Source: Variovorax flavidus
Lineage (GTDB): Bacteria; Pseudomonadota; Gammaproteobacteria; Burkholderiales; Burkholderiaceae_C
Direction: 5' to 3'
Length of the DNA: 64,000 nucleotides
Assembly (NCBI RefSeq): GCF_030317145.1
Contig: NZ_JASZYE010000004.1
Span: 248,001 to 312,000 of the forward strand
A program made the position numbers and the translations under genes. Each line of letters starts with the position of its first letter. Position 1 is the stretch's first letter. The notes beneath the pieces are model-generated. The model was not told the origin of the DNA, ran no database searches, and worked only from the letters and a program-made list of their open reading frames with translations. Of this stretch, positions 17,166 to 25,576 are shown piece by piece.

Positions 17166-18347
17166 CTAGTTTCTGGTTCCGGGGATTCGGACCTTCTTCA
17201 TGATCCCCCGCAGCGCATCCCGCCGGTTCCCGTGATGGGCTTCGCGGTGGTGGAGCGGGCACAGACAGATCGCGTTCTCAATGACGTCCTCTCCACCTTC
17301 CGCAAGCGGGTCAATGTGGTGGACCTCGCAAAATTCTTCGCCACCATCGGTGGAAAAAGATGGTGTCGTACAACCGGGAATCTCGCATTTTCGTTTCGCT
17401 CGCTCTTGAGCGATCGCGACGACCAGCGTATTCCGGATGAACTCTTGCCTCTCGACGGTTGTGGTCTTGGGCAGCTTCAAATATGCGCCTTGCTTGGTAG
17501 CGGTCTCGTACTTCTCCATCAGCGCTTCAAGCGAGCCGACGGCAGGCCGGGTGTTGGGTTGTGGCTGGGCTACAGGCGGCGGTGCATCTTCAGAGAGGTG
17601 TATTCCCAGTCGAGCGAGCTCGTCCCTCAGTGCCCGTCCGTCAATATGCCTGGTTGTCTCGTCATAGAACCGATGCCACACCTCACGGTCGATATCCGCA
17701 TTCGACGGAAAGCCGTCCCGATCGTCCGTCGGATCGAGCGCACGAAAGTTCATCAGTTTGTTGTAGACCCCGGTGATGGCTCTACCAATGGCGAGAGATA
17801 CCTTTGAGACTGGAGAGCCGGGAAGCTTTGAAACCTCTCGACCTTTGGTGACGTCAAACGCCCACAGGGCCGCGACCGCCTCGGTCCACGTCCAATCGAC
17901 TCCAGTGCGCTGCCAAAGGATCGCAATCCGAGCGGCGTGGTCATCATCAAGCGGAAAGTTCGTGCCTTGCGCCATCTTGAATATGCGCAGTTCTCGCAGC
18001 ACAGGGTCGCTCTTTAGCCACTCGCGCTTCAGTACTTGCCGGGAGCTAGCAATCCTAAGGACGATGAGGGAAACCCGGTTCTCGTTGTCCGGGCTCGGCT
18101 CCTTCCAGAACGGAGCCGCCTCCGGTTCGGACGGCATTGGCGCCACCGGAGATGCAACCCGGCATTCGGCGACGATGCCCGAAGCCTCCTTGTCCTTGCC
18201 CGCAGACCGCCATATGTAGACGGTGTCGCCCACTGCGATCTTGTTCGCTTGCTGCCGAACTACCCACGTGATGGTCCCGAGATCCGCCCGGAGATACCCA
18301 TCAAGATCGAACTTTTCGGGGTTGCCCTGAAAGATCCATGCCGCCAT
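17166..18347 (-). CDS. EVE-domain HNH endonuclease (putative modification-dependent restriction enzyme)
   Basis: A 393-residue protein. The N-terminal ~140 residues look like an EVE/PUA-like domain (AWIFQGNPEKFDLDGYL, VVRQQANKIAVGDTVYIWRS, then a long strand region), a fold that reads modified bases. The C-terminal part (about 319-373) is an HNH nuclease with CEIPGC, FCEVHHIDPLAEGG, ENAICLCPLHHREAHH, that is, two Cys pairs around the His-His catalytic strand. GAGGAG lies six bases before the ATG. EVE-HNH fusions are known modification-dependent (type IV-like) restriction enzymes. The GIY-YIG-like gene follows immediately. Target modification cannot be told from sequence. Confidence 0.82.
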   Translation of the reverse strand: MAAWIFQGNPEKFDLDGYLRADLGTITWVVRQQANKIAVGDTVYIWRSAGKDKEASGIVAECRVASPVAPMPSEPEAAPFWKEPSPDNENRVSLIVLRIASSRQVLKREWLKSDPVLRELRIFKMAQGTNFPLDDDHAARIAILWQRTGVDWTWTEAVAALWAFDVTKGREVSKLPGSPVSKVSLAIGRAITGVYNKLMNFRALDPTDDRDGFPSNADIDREVWHRFYDETTRHIDGRALRDELARLGIHLSEDAPPPVAQPQPNTRPAVGSLEALMEKYETATKQGAYLKLPKTTTVERQEFIRNTLVVAIAQERAKRKCEIPGCTTPSFSTDGGEEFCEVHHIDPLAEGGEDVIENAICLCPLHHREAHHGNRRDALRGIMKKVRIPGTRN

Positions 18348-18491
18348 GTCCTGCTCCTCTTTTGGGCCGTGAGCATAGCGAAAATGATGCCCCCTAACCG
18401 TGAGGAAGTGGCTTCGACAAACTCAAGCTAGCATCCTTAATTGGCTTCGCGCTGCCAAGGGGCTTGCGAACCGCACCAAGAGGGGAAATAG

Positions 18492-19877
18492 ATGTTTGAG
18501 ACTGGTACTTTGGTCGACGGCCGCTTTCTGGTGGAGGGCCTCTGTAGTTCGGCTGGAGGCATGGGGACCATTCTGTTTGTGCGCGATGCTCAAGCTCCTG
18601 AGCAGCGCCTGGTACTGAAGTATTGCTCGCACCACGCCGAGGAGGTGAAAAATCGGTTCCGGCGCGAAGTTCGCGTGATGCAGACCCTGCGCGGCAATCC
18701 TCATGTCGCTCCCATCAAGCATGCGAACCTTGATCATGTGCCGCCGTACTTTGTCATGCCCTACTTCGAGCGGGGCGATCTCACCCAACTCATTCCAAGG
18801 CTGCGGAGCAACCTGGCGGAGGCCGAGTTTTGCTTTAACCGGATGATCGACTGCATCGAGCAGCTTCACAGCCAAGGCATCTTTCATAGAGACATCAAAC
18901 CGCAGAACTTTCTTGTTGGCAACGGAACGATAGTGGTGTCCGACCTTGGTCTTTGCACAGAGCATGGCTCTGCGACTGCGATGACCCGCTCATCCCAATA
19001 CGGCGGAACTCCGGGGTTCATGCCGCCGGAGTTTTGGAACGGGGGCTTCAAATCCGCTGACGCGCAGAGCGACATATTCATGCTGGGGGTCAGCATCCTC
19101 AACATACTGGCTGACGCTGAGTCGCCAGGCGATGCATCGGACTACATTCCTCCACCTCTTTTGGTTGTCATTGAGCGAGCATGTTCACCTGATCGGACTA
19201 GGCGCTATTCGTCGCTCGCGGCGCTTAGACAAAGTCTGACTCTCGCGTTTGATACCGTGCTGAATAGGACCTCTGGTACCGGCGGGGTTTTAGGCGCACA
19301 GCAAGCCATCGTGGACAGGTGGAAGTCGACCAGATCCTCGGATGTGAACGAGGTAGAAGTCTTTCTACGCGAACTCGAAGCGCTCCAGCCCAATGATCAA
19401 CAGCGCGTGTGCAAGGACCTGCCGACCGACTTCTTTCAAGCGTTGGCGAGTACGCCTTTGCCACAGGGATGGCTCGGTGCCTTCCTCCGTTCTTATATGA
19501 ACATGGCTAGCGAGGACGAGCACGGTTGGAGTTTCGCCGAGGTGATTGCCTCGAACATGTCCTTGATCTTTTATTCCCCGCATTCAACTGCGGAAGAAAA
19601 GGCGGAGGCGCTGAGGACGGCGATCGTTTCCGCAGAGCGACAATCTCGGTTCGCCGCGATGGATACGTGTAAGGCCATGATCGCTTCGGTTGTGGACCAA
19701 GAGCTATCGCAAAGAGTAGTGGATGTGATGTTGGAAGAGTCCGCCTCTTTTTTGCGAAACGTGGATCCGCTTGCCTGCAAGTCCGGGATCATTCGCCAGC
19801 TCGTCGCACAACTCAACGCGGATTCAGTTTCAGGCACTGGAAGAAACCAACCCGGTTCCAACCCGTTTTTGGATTGA
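18492..19877 (+). CDS. Hanks-type Ser/Thr protein kinase
   Basis: A 461-residue soluble protein. The kinase domain covers about 1-260: a glycine-rich loop around SSAGGMGT (19-26), Lys43 in VLKYC, HRDIKPQNF (132-140) with catalytic Asp134, DLG (151-153) in place of DFG, and GTPGFMPPE (172-180). The C-terminal ~200 residues are helical, without PASTA, TPR or membrane segments. No phosphatase gene is adjacent. It lies between the restriction-like genes and small hypothetical genes, divergent from EVE-HNH with 144 bases between. Orphan kinases in islands can act in phage-triggered abortive infection; that role is inference. Confidence 0.85.
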   Translation: MFETGTLVDGRFLVEGLCSSAGGMGTILFVRDAQAPEQRLVLKYCSHHAEEVKNRFRREVRVMQTLRGNPHVAPIKHANLDHVPPYFVMPYFERGDLTQLIPRLRSNLAEAEFCFNRMIDCIEQLHSQGIFHRDIKPQNFLVGNGTIVVSDLGLCTEHGSATAMTRSSQYGGTPGFMPPEFWNGGFKSADAQSDIFMLGVSILNILADAESPGDASDYIPPPLLVVIERACSPDRTRRYSSLAALRQSLTLAFDTVLNRTSGTGGVLGAQQAIVDRWKSTRSSDVNEVEVFLRELEALQPNDQQRVCKDLPTDFFQALASTPLPQGWLGAFLRSYMNMASEDEHGWSFAEVIASNMSLIFYSPHSTAEEKAEALRTAIVSAERQSRFAAMDTCKAMIASVVDQELSQRVVDVMLEESASFLRNVDPLACKSGIIRQLVAQLNADSVSGTGRNQPGSNPFLD

Positions 19878-19892
19878 CCGTACGCTCGGTGG

Positions 19893-20231
19893 CTAGCGTC
19901 TCTTCGATAGCAAGAACACGTCCCATTGTTGGAGGGTCCACACGCGAGAGGGTGGCGGCGCCCGCTCGAAGCCGAGGAACCGGATCTCATCGTCGACCAC
20001 ATCGGTGACCTTTGGGTCGTACAGGACCGGCGACTCAACCGGCAAGCCGTTCGGGCTTTCCATCTGCAGGAGGTGGAGGAACATGACGCTGCGGCCATCG
20101 AACTCGCGCCGCCCGGTTTCCAACTCGCCGATCAGGTCAACCTGTTTTCGAAACCTCGCTATCCAGGCGCCCTGATTTCTTCTCAGTTCGACCCGGACGC
20201 GCATGCACTGCCACTGATCGGCCGGAGCCAT
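19893..20231 (-). CDS. Hypothetical protein
   Basis: A 112-residue, mainly beta-strand protein (MRVRVELRRNQGAWIARF near the start, EIRFLGFERAP near the end) with no recognised family. It overlaps the upstream 71-residue gene by 49 bases, or by 22 if it starts at the ATG at 20204. It is convergent with the kinase gene, 15 bases apart. Part of a small minus-strand operon. Confidence 0.5.
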   Translation of the reverse strand: MAPADQWQCMRVRVELRRNQGAWIARFRKQVDLIGELETGRREFDGRSVMFLHLLQMESPNGLPVESPVLYDPKVTDVVDDEIRFLGFERAPPPSRVWTLQQWDVFLLSKRR

Positions 20232-20398
20232 TCGACAGCCGCCTCTGCTGGCGGCATTGCCCGGAGCCGGTCATCGTGAGCGAGGTCTTCGGCCACATCC
20301 TCCAGTTGTTCCGGATCGACCGTGCGCCACCGCTTCGCCAGTTCGTGGGCGCATGCGGCGATCCGCACGTTTTCGGGCAAGGTAAGCGACGGAGTCAT
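20183..20398 (-). CDS. Small hypothetical protein
   Basis: A 71-residue acidic helical protein (ENVRIAACAHELAKRWRTVD, then DVAEDLAHDDRLRAMPPAEA) typical of small accessory proteins on integrative elements. It is the first gene of a two-gene minus-strand unit with the overlapping 112-residue gene, and is divergent from the pair starting at 20492. The ribosome binding site is weak. No function is assigned. Confidence 0.5.
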   Translation of the reverse strand: MTPSLTLPENVRIAACAHELAKRWRTVDPEQLEDVAEDLAHDDRLRAMPPAEAAVEWLRPISGSACASGSN

Positions 20399-20491
20399 GG
20401 ACCGAAGAATACTGGATAAACATACAGCGTTCAAGCGCGAGGCCTGTGGATTGATTCTTGCGCTCGCTATCATGGGCTCGGACCCAATAGC

Positions 20492-21217
20492 ATGAATAAA
20501 GAATACGACCCTCGCGACTACGGACCTGTCCCGATTTGGAGTTGGGCGGGCCTCAAGGTCGACGTTGAGCGCCTCGACGGGAAAGATGCAGCCGACCTTG
20601 TTGACACATTCGCTCGCTCGGTAGACGACCGAATTAAGTTCGCGAAGTATCACTACCAGGAAGCAGTCAGGCTACTTGCGGACGACCTCGAAAAGATGGA
20701 CCCGGCAGATGCGTTCGTCTACTTCTTTACGAGGGACGCCGAGGCACGTTGGATCGAGAGCAATGCGAGGGCCGCGCTCACCGCTTTCTTCCAGTGTTTG
20801 CATCCGATCGAGGACCACCTCGGACACGCTATCTACTACGGGTTGAACTTCGACGGCACCTCGCCTTTGAAGGCCCGGGACATCTCCCTTATGGCAGTCA
20901 AGAAGAAGTTGACCCCGTGGGCGGTGCTCAAGGAGATGGTGGACGACATGGAGAAGGACCTCGCCCTCAAGTACGTCCGCGATCTCGTCAATCACACAAA
21001 GCACCGGCATATCGTGAAGATCGAAGTGAGTGGGAGCGACGACGCCGCACCGGGACTGATGATCAATGCGTTCACCTACACAGACGGAAAGGGTGTCTCT
21101 ACGTCGTACGTAGAAGAATGGGCGCTTCCAAAAGTCCGGGAGGCGTTCTATGCGATGCAGCGCCATGTCATGCGGATCGGTCTTCGGCTCAATTGGGACG
21201 TCGCAGCAAGAACATGA
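20492..21217 (+). CDS. Hypothetical helical protein, first of a coupled pair
   Basis: A 241-residue soluble protein of unknown family. It is mostly helical, with ALTAFFQCLHPIEDHLGHAI in the middle and LVNHTKHRHIVKIEV after it, suggesting a buried His-rich face. It overlaps the next gene in ATGA, so the two products are probably made in equal amounts and may interact. It does not resemble a transposase or phage structural protein. Confidence 0.6.
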   Translation: MNKEYDPRDYGPVPIWSWAGLKVDVERLDGKDAADLVDTFARSVDDRIKFAKYHYQEAVRLLADDLEKMDPADAFVYFFTRDAEARWIESNARAALTAFFQCLHPIEDHLGHAIYYGLNFDGTSPLKARDISLMAVKKKLTPWAVLKEMVDDMEKDLALKYVRDLVNHTKHRHIVKIEVSGSDDAAPGLMINAFTYTDGKGVSTSYVEEWALPKVREAFYAMQRHVMRIGLRLNWDVAART

Positions 21218-22035
21218 GATTTGAACCACGCACCGGCACCTTTGGCCCCTATGAGGTGCTCTACGTGCCCGAACCGCAGCCGGAGATTGCATGGGGCCCG
21301 CCATTGGACGGAACCAGCATCTACGTCGATCCGGAAATCAAGGGTTCCATGGGGCGGGTCTATCGATACGTCACCCCCGACCTAGAAGCAGCCGCGTTGG
21401 TGGATCACCACCGGATGCGGTTCGATCATCCGACCGCGTGGACCGACAAGTACGAGACCTACATCGCGGACAACCTCTTCGGCGAAGTAACCCCTGGCGA
21501 TCCTCCGCTTGCGGGGGGCGCGCCATTCGAGGGGATGGCGATCTATGCGAAGTGCGTCACCTACCACTACGCGTCGGAAGCCCTCTGGAGGTTGAACCTG
21601 GGAAAAGTCCGGCTCGCGTTCGACTTCGGGGAGCTCGTCAAGCTCTTGAAGACCGCGAAGCGGGAAGACGGATTGCCGATGCCGAAGATCTACATCGGGC
21701 GAGCACGGTACATGGAAGGCCCCAAGATCAGGCAGGAACTTCTAAGGCTTCGGACTGAGCCTCAAGAAAAGGTCAGTCGGCTGGCGGTCCCGGCGCTGCT
21801 GATGAAGCGGGTTGGTTTCCACTTCGAGAATGAAATCCGCATCTGCATTGTTTGCCCTCCGGGCGAACCGGTGACGAAGTTCCTGGAGCTGAAGCTGGCG
21901 GGCAACGGCCTCAAGGAGTTGATGATCAACCCCTACACCGACCGGCCGACCGCTTTAGCCCTTGCAGACCGGTTCTACATGCGGGGGTTCAAGGTCCACC
22001 AGTCCAAGTTCAACCTGGACCCCCGCGCCCTCTGA
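21214..22035 (+). CDS. DUF2971-like protein, second of a coupled pair
   Basis: A 273-residue protein. The layout (VYRYVTPDLEAAALVDHHRM, DHPTAWTDKYE and later VGFHFENEIRICIVCPPG) resembles the DUF2971 family, whose members start with a Tyr-rich strand and carry a conserved F-x-NE-R-I motif. The biochemical function is unknown, but such genes are frequent in defence and mobile islands. The start overlaps the preceding stop (ATGA). The family call is by eye. Confidence 0.55.
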   Translation: MRFEPRTGTFGPYEVLYVPEPQPEIAWGPPLDGTSIYVDPEIKGSMGRVYRYVTPDLEAAALVDHHRMRFDHPTAWTDKYETYIADNLFGEVTPGDPPLAGGAPFEGMAIYAKCVTYHYASEALWRLNLGKVRLAFDFGELVKLLKTAKREDGLPMPKIYIGRARYMEGPKIRQELLRLRTEPQEKVSRLAVPALLMKRVGFHFENEIRICIVCPPGEPVTKFLELKLAGNGLKELMINPYTDRPTALALADRFYMRGFKVHQSKFNLDPRAL

Positions 22036-22461
22036 TTTCCTGCCCCTGGTGGCAAGTAGCCCCGTTCTTACTCAAATCTAGCTACCACCTAGCCGGAAAC
22101 CCGCGCCGTACTTACCGGGTCGATCCATTTCTTGAATAGAACGACTTGAACGAGATCCCTGGCAAGGTCGGGTCTCGGGGCCAGACGCGACATAGTGGGC
22201 ACCTGGATCAGACTTCCGCAACCAGTCTCGACGTGTCTTTCGCTTTGCTGAGCCGAAAGACCGATGATGGCCGACTTGCGTGAGCCGGGCGAAAACGCGG
22301 CGGTCGCTCCCCCAATAAACCCGCCTCACCGCAGCAGCTCCCGTCGCATGCCGAGGACCGGCCGTCGTTACAATCGCAGGTAGCCGGAATGGCGTTACTT
22401 TTTGGTGGCACATGGACGGTAGCGGAATCAAAAATTTCCTTGTGTGACAAGGACTTTCCAA
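22036..22461. other. Gene-free right end of the island
   Basis: No credible gene. The last part, before the tRNA-like repeat, is relatively AT-rich with a short inverted repeat CCTTG-TGTGA-CAAGG at about 22,438-22,452, which could belong to an attachment-site arm. The rest is unremarkable. Confidence 0.45.
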
Positions 22462-22482
22462 CGAATCCCTCCCTCTCCTCCA
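22462..22482 (+). other. tRNA 3'-end fragment, probable island attachment site
   Basis: The 21 bases from CGAATCCC to the final CCA match a tRNA 3' end: T-loop end CGAAT, T-stem strand CCCTC, acceptor strand CCTCTCC, discriminator T, then CCA. No 5' tRNA half precedes it: the bases upstream (TTTCCAA) break the TTCGAAT loop. An acceptor complement GGAGAGG is typical of tRNA-Ser, though the discriminator T is unusual for Ser. Integrative elements that target tRNA genes leave exactly such a fragment at the far end. The intact tRNA should be at the left border, outside the window. Confidence 0.6.
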
Positions 22483-22528
22483 GTACACGATTTCAGGACT
22501 ATCCCGGATAGCCTCGAAATCGGCTCAG

Positions 22529-22553
22529 AAGCCCCGCCAGCCGGGGCTTTTTT
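22529..22553 (+). terminator. Rho-independent terminator after the tRNA fragment
   Basis: The stem AAGCCCCG / CGGGGCTT with a five-base loop is followed by six T's. No plus-strand gene lies within 490 bases upstream, so it fits as the original terminator of the tRNA whose 3' end was duplicated at 22,462. Confidence 0.8.
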
Positions 22554-22594
22554 GTGTCTGGTCCATTGACGGCCGGCAAGCAAGGCGGAGAGAC

Positions 22595-23134
22595 ATGAAG
22601 AAAATTGCACTTGTCATCGCGCTCTGCGTGGGAGCCTGGTACTTCTTCATCGGCGGTCGCAAGCTCGACGAAGCCATGGTTCGCGAGTACTACGAGAAGG
22701 AGGCGCACGCCATCCTGTCGCGTGACCCCGAACTGCTCTGCAAGCAGCTCAGCAGCAAGGCAGTGATCCAGGACCACACCGTCATGATGGGGCAGGCCCA
22801 GGACGCGACGCTGAATCGCGATCAGGCCTGCGACGCCACCCGGGAAACCTTCAAGCTCTTCGAGAACGTCGGCAGCAAGATGGGCGGGATGCTCACCATC
22901 GAGTACGACTTTCATCTCGATTCGGTCCAAGTGGCGACCGACCGCAAGAGCGCCAAGGTCGAGGGGACCAGTACATTGAAGATGGGCGAGACGGTCATGC
23001 AGTTCAGGTCGAGCTTCACCCAGGAACTGGTGCGTGAACTCGGGCAGATGCGGCTGCTTCGGTCCGACCAGCGCAGCGTCGTCCGCATGGGCGGTGCAGG
23101 CGCTATGACACAGAGTGATTTCTTCCGCAAATAG
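22595..23134 (+). CDS. Conserved hypothetical periplasmic or membrane-anchored protein
   Basis: A 179-residue protein with an N-terminal hydrophobic segment (KKIALVIALCVGAWYFFIGG), followed by an SnoaL/NTF2-like length of mixed helix and strand (MVREYYEKEAHAILSRDPEL, then strands MLTIEYDFHLDSVQV and KVEGTSTL). GGAGAGA precedes the ATG. It is the first core-genome gene after the island border and is followed by its own terminator at 23,316. The function is unknown. Confidence 0.65.
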   Translation: MKKIALVIALCVGAWYFFIGGRKLDEAMVREYYEKEAHAILSRDPELLCKQLSSKAVIQDHTVMMGQAQDATLNRDQACDATRETFKLFENVGSKMGGMLTIEYDFHLDSVQVATDRKSAKVEGTSTLKMGETVMQFRSSFTQELVRELGQMRLLRSDQRSVVRMGGAGAMTQSDFFRK

Positions 23135-23315
23135 GCCGAGCGATTTCGGGTTTCGTTGTGCGCACGCTACGCATTCCGCAACGATCGGAACGAGGGCCCC
23201 GGCGCTGGCAATTAAGATCATGCGGATGTGCTGCTACCCCAAGGGTGGCGGTCCGCAGCGGCACAAAAATGCCGGCTAGCGTTTCATTTTGCGAGCCATA
23301 GCGCCGTACATGCAG

Positions 23316-23340
23316 GGCCCCCTCGCGAGGGGCCTTTTTT
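23316..23340 (+). terminator. Rho-independent terminator
   Basis: The stem GGCCCC / GGGGCC around CTCGCGAG is followed by six T's. It sits about 180 bases after the hypothetical gene at 22595-23134 and 30 bases before the histidine kinase gene. The long distance from the stop leaves room for a small RNA, but no promoter was recognised. Confidence 0.75.
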
Positions 23341-23369
23341 GTGGCCGGGCTGACAGGGGGCGGTAAGCC

Positions 23370-24806
23370 ATGATTGGAAATTCGTCGTTCGCGGGACTGG
23401 GCAACTCGTCCTTTGCAAGTCTCACACCGGCGCCGGCTTCGGCCGATGAGGCAGAGCCGTGGGTGCGTGGCGAGCTGATCCGCAGCCTGATGCGGGCGTC
23501 TCGTGGTTCGTACCTGCTGGCGGCGGCGCTGATGCCGGCGATGGTGGGCTTGAGCTGGGGTCACGTGCCGCCATGGCAGCTGATCGTGTGGTTCTGCATC
23601 GGCATCGCCGCCACCGGCTGCCGGATCTGGGGCGAACAGCTTTACGCCCGGCACTACGCCGACCGCGACTCGGCCGCGCAGCAGTACTTCGTCGAGCGCT
23701 ATCGCTGGCTGTGGAGTACGAGCGCGTTCGCCTGGGGCCTGTCGATCCTGATCTTCTTCGAGCGCACGCCGCTCGTGAACCAGTTCATGAGCTGGTTGAT
23801 CGTCGCCGGCGTGGCGACCTTCCCGCTCAACGGGCTCGCCTTGCATCCGCCGCTGCTCAAGCGCTACGTGAACACGCTGTTCTTCACGATGCTGGCGGCG
23901 ATCATCCTCAGGATGATCGAGCTCAACTTCGAGCGTCCCCATTTCCACTACGGATTCCTGATGCTGCCGGGGCTGCACTGGTGGCTCCTGCTGCGTGCGG
24001 GGCGGCGCATCCATGAGACGGCGCGCAACAGCTTCGAGCTGCTCTTCCACAACCACATCCTGATCAACTCGCTCACGCAGCAGCGCCAGGCGGCGGTGTC
24101 GGCGGTCGCGATGAAAAACCGCTTCCTCGCCAGCGCCGCGCACGATATGCGCCAGCCGGTACTGGCGCTCTCGCTCTACGCCGACTGGCTGCGCAACGAG
24201 CCCGAGCTGGTCGCAGAGATCGCACCGAAGATCGTGCGGGCCACGCACGCGGTCAATGCGCTCTTCGATTCGCTTTTCGACCTGGCGCGGATCGATTCGG
24301 GGCAGGTGAGACTGCACATCGAGCGTGTCGATGTCGCCCAATTGCTGCATGACCTGGAGCTGCAATACCGCCCCGTCGCGGAAGCCAAGGGCCTGGCCTT
24401 CCGCATGCACGTCACGCCCGGCACCGTGCTGACCGATCCGATCCGCGTGCGCCGCATGATCGGCAACCTGCTCGCCAATGCCATCAAGTACACGGCAGAA
24501 GGCGGCATCCTGCTGGCGTCAAGACAGACCCGCGATGGCCTGCGCGTGGAGGTGTGGGACACGGGCATCGGCATCGCGCGCGAGCATCTGCGCGACGTGT
24601 TCCTGGAGTTCTACAAGGTGGCCGATCACGCCGGCACATCGGACGGCTTCGGCCTGGGCCTGGCGATCGTGGCGCGTCTGTCGCACGCACTGGGACACCC
24701 CGTCAGCGTCCGATCACGCCTGGGCCGTGGCAGCGTCTTCCGCGTCGCATTGCACGACGCCGACGAATCGCAAGCCCAAACCCGAATCTCAGGCGCAGTC
24801 GGCTGA
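23370..24806 (+). CDS. Membrane sensor histidine kinase
   Basis: A 478-residue protein. Up to six hydrophobic segments lie between residues 48 and 210. A HisKA domain follows with FLASAAHDMRQPVLALSLYA, His258 being the phospho-acceptor, and then a HATPase domain (GNLLANAIKYTAEG, DTGIGIAREH, DGFGLGLAIV). There is no receiver domain. The membrane part lacks a large periplasmic loop, so the signal is probably sensed in or at the membrane. It is convergent with the LuxR-type regulator at 24928-25524, its likely partner. The RQP after the His box is typical of hybrid-type kinases in Burkholderiales. Confidence 0.85.
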   Translation: MIGNSSFAGLGNSSFASLTPAPASADEAEPWVRGELIRSLMRASRGSYLLAAALMPAMVGLSWGHVPPWQLIVWFCIGIAATGCRIWGEQLYARHYADRDSAAQQYFVERYRWLWSTSAFAWGLSILIFFERTPLVNQFMSWLIVAGVATFPLNGLALHPPLLKRYVNTLFFTMLAAIILRMIELNFERPHFHYGFLMLPGLHWWLLLRAGRRIHETARNSFELLFHNHILINSLTQQRQAAVSAVAMKNRFLASAAHDMRQPVLALSLYADWLRNEPELVAEIAPKIVRATHAVNALFDSLFDLARIDSGQVRLHIERVDVAQLLHDLELQYRPVAEAKGLAFRMHVTPGTVLTDPIRVRRMIGNLLANAIKYTAEGGILLASRQTRDGLRVEVWDTGIGIAREHLRDVFLEFYKVADHAGTSDGFGLGLAIVARLSHALGHPVSVRSRLGRGSVFRVALHDADESQAQTRISGAVG

Positions 24807-24841
24807 AAAGCGGACCGCGCACACCGCGCGCCCTTAATGAG

Positions 24842-24928
24842 CCGCCGCGGATCCGGCTTTGCCGGGCCGCAGGGCGGCGCCCCCTGAAAGGGGGTGGGCG
24901 GCTACACGAAGTGAGCAAGCCTGGGGGT
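24842..24928 (-). repeat. Extragenic repeat, copy 1
   Basis: An ~87-base element read on the minus strand: CAGGCTTGCTCACTTCGTGT, a C-run/G-run hairpin (CCCCCTTTCAGGGGG), then a GGCCCGGCAAAGCCGG hairpin. It lies between the convergent stops of the kinase and regulator genes, where it may act as a two-way terminator. Related copies are listed at 34311, 34451, 35899, 40386, 40481 and 46631. Confidence 0.8.
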
Positions 24929-25524
24929 TAGCCAGACAACAATCCGTTGGTGCGCGCGTGGTGCAGCGCCTGCGTGCGGCTTTTCACACCAAGCCGACGG
25001 AACAGGCGCCACAGGTGAACCTTCACCGTGTGCTCCGAGATGTCGAGCTCCGTCGCGATGTCGCGGTTGCTCATGCCCTGGTCCAGCATCGCGATCAGCT
25101 GGGTCTGGCGCTTCGACAGCTTGCTGTTCGCGGCGGCGACCGGCTCTTCAGCGTCGGTGTCGGCCATCAGCAGCCCGCGCAGCGCCGCGGTGAGTTCCGC
25201 TGAGCTGGCCGACTTTTCGATGTAGGTATCGGCACCGGCTTCGATGCAGGCTTCTTCCATGTCGGCCGAAGGCGATGCGGAGTAGACCGCGATCGGCACG
25301 TCCGGATAGGCGCGCTTCACCTCGACCACGCCGGAAACGCCCGTCGTGTCGGGCAGCTTCAGGTCCAGGCAGAAAAGGCCCGGCGCACCGTGCTGCTTGA
25401 CCGCGGCGCCCAGCTTGTCGAGCCGCTCGAGCTCGACGATGTTCTCGGCAGGTCGGAGGCGCCGCAGCACCATCACGATGGCGTCACGCATCAGGGGGTG
25501 GTCGTCGATGACATAGATACTCAT
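24928..25524 (-). CDS. LuxR/NarL-family response regulator
   Basis: A 198-residue two-domain regulator. The receiver domain has the acidic pair Asp7/Asp8, phospho-acceptor Asp54 in FCLDLKLPD, and a Lys near 103 (YIEKSAS). The DNA-binding domain has LSKRQTQLIAMLDQGMSNRD and LDISEHTVKVHLWRLFRRLG, the LuxR-type HTH. Convergent with the histidine kinase, its probable cognate. Target genes are not evident here. Confidence 0.88.
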   Translation of the reverse strand: MSIYVIDDHPLMRDAIVMVLRRLRPAENIVELERLDKLGAAVKQHGAPGLFCLDLKLPDTTGVSGVVEVKRAYPDVPIAVYSASPSADMEEACIEAGADTYIEKSASSAELTAALRGLLMADTDAEEPVAAANSKLSKRQTQLIAMLDQGMSNRDIATELDISEHTVKVHLWRLFRRLGVKSRTQALHHARTNGLLSG

Positions 25525-25576
25525 GGTTTTCTCACTGTGTCCGCGGGTCGGGCGTGCCCATCGCCGCGCGTTGCTG

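Noticed and set aside
23103-24410. Minus-strand frame of 435 codons opposite the histidine kinase
   Set aside because: Composition is His/Gln/Arg-rich and the kinase motifs are on the plus strand.
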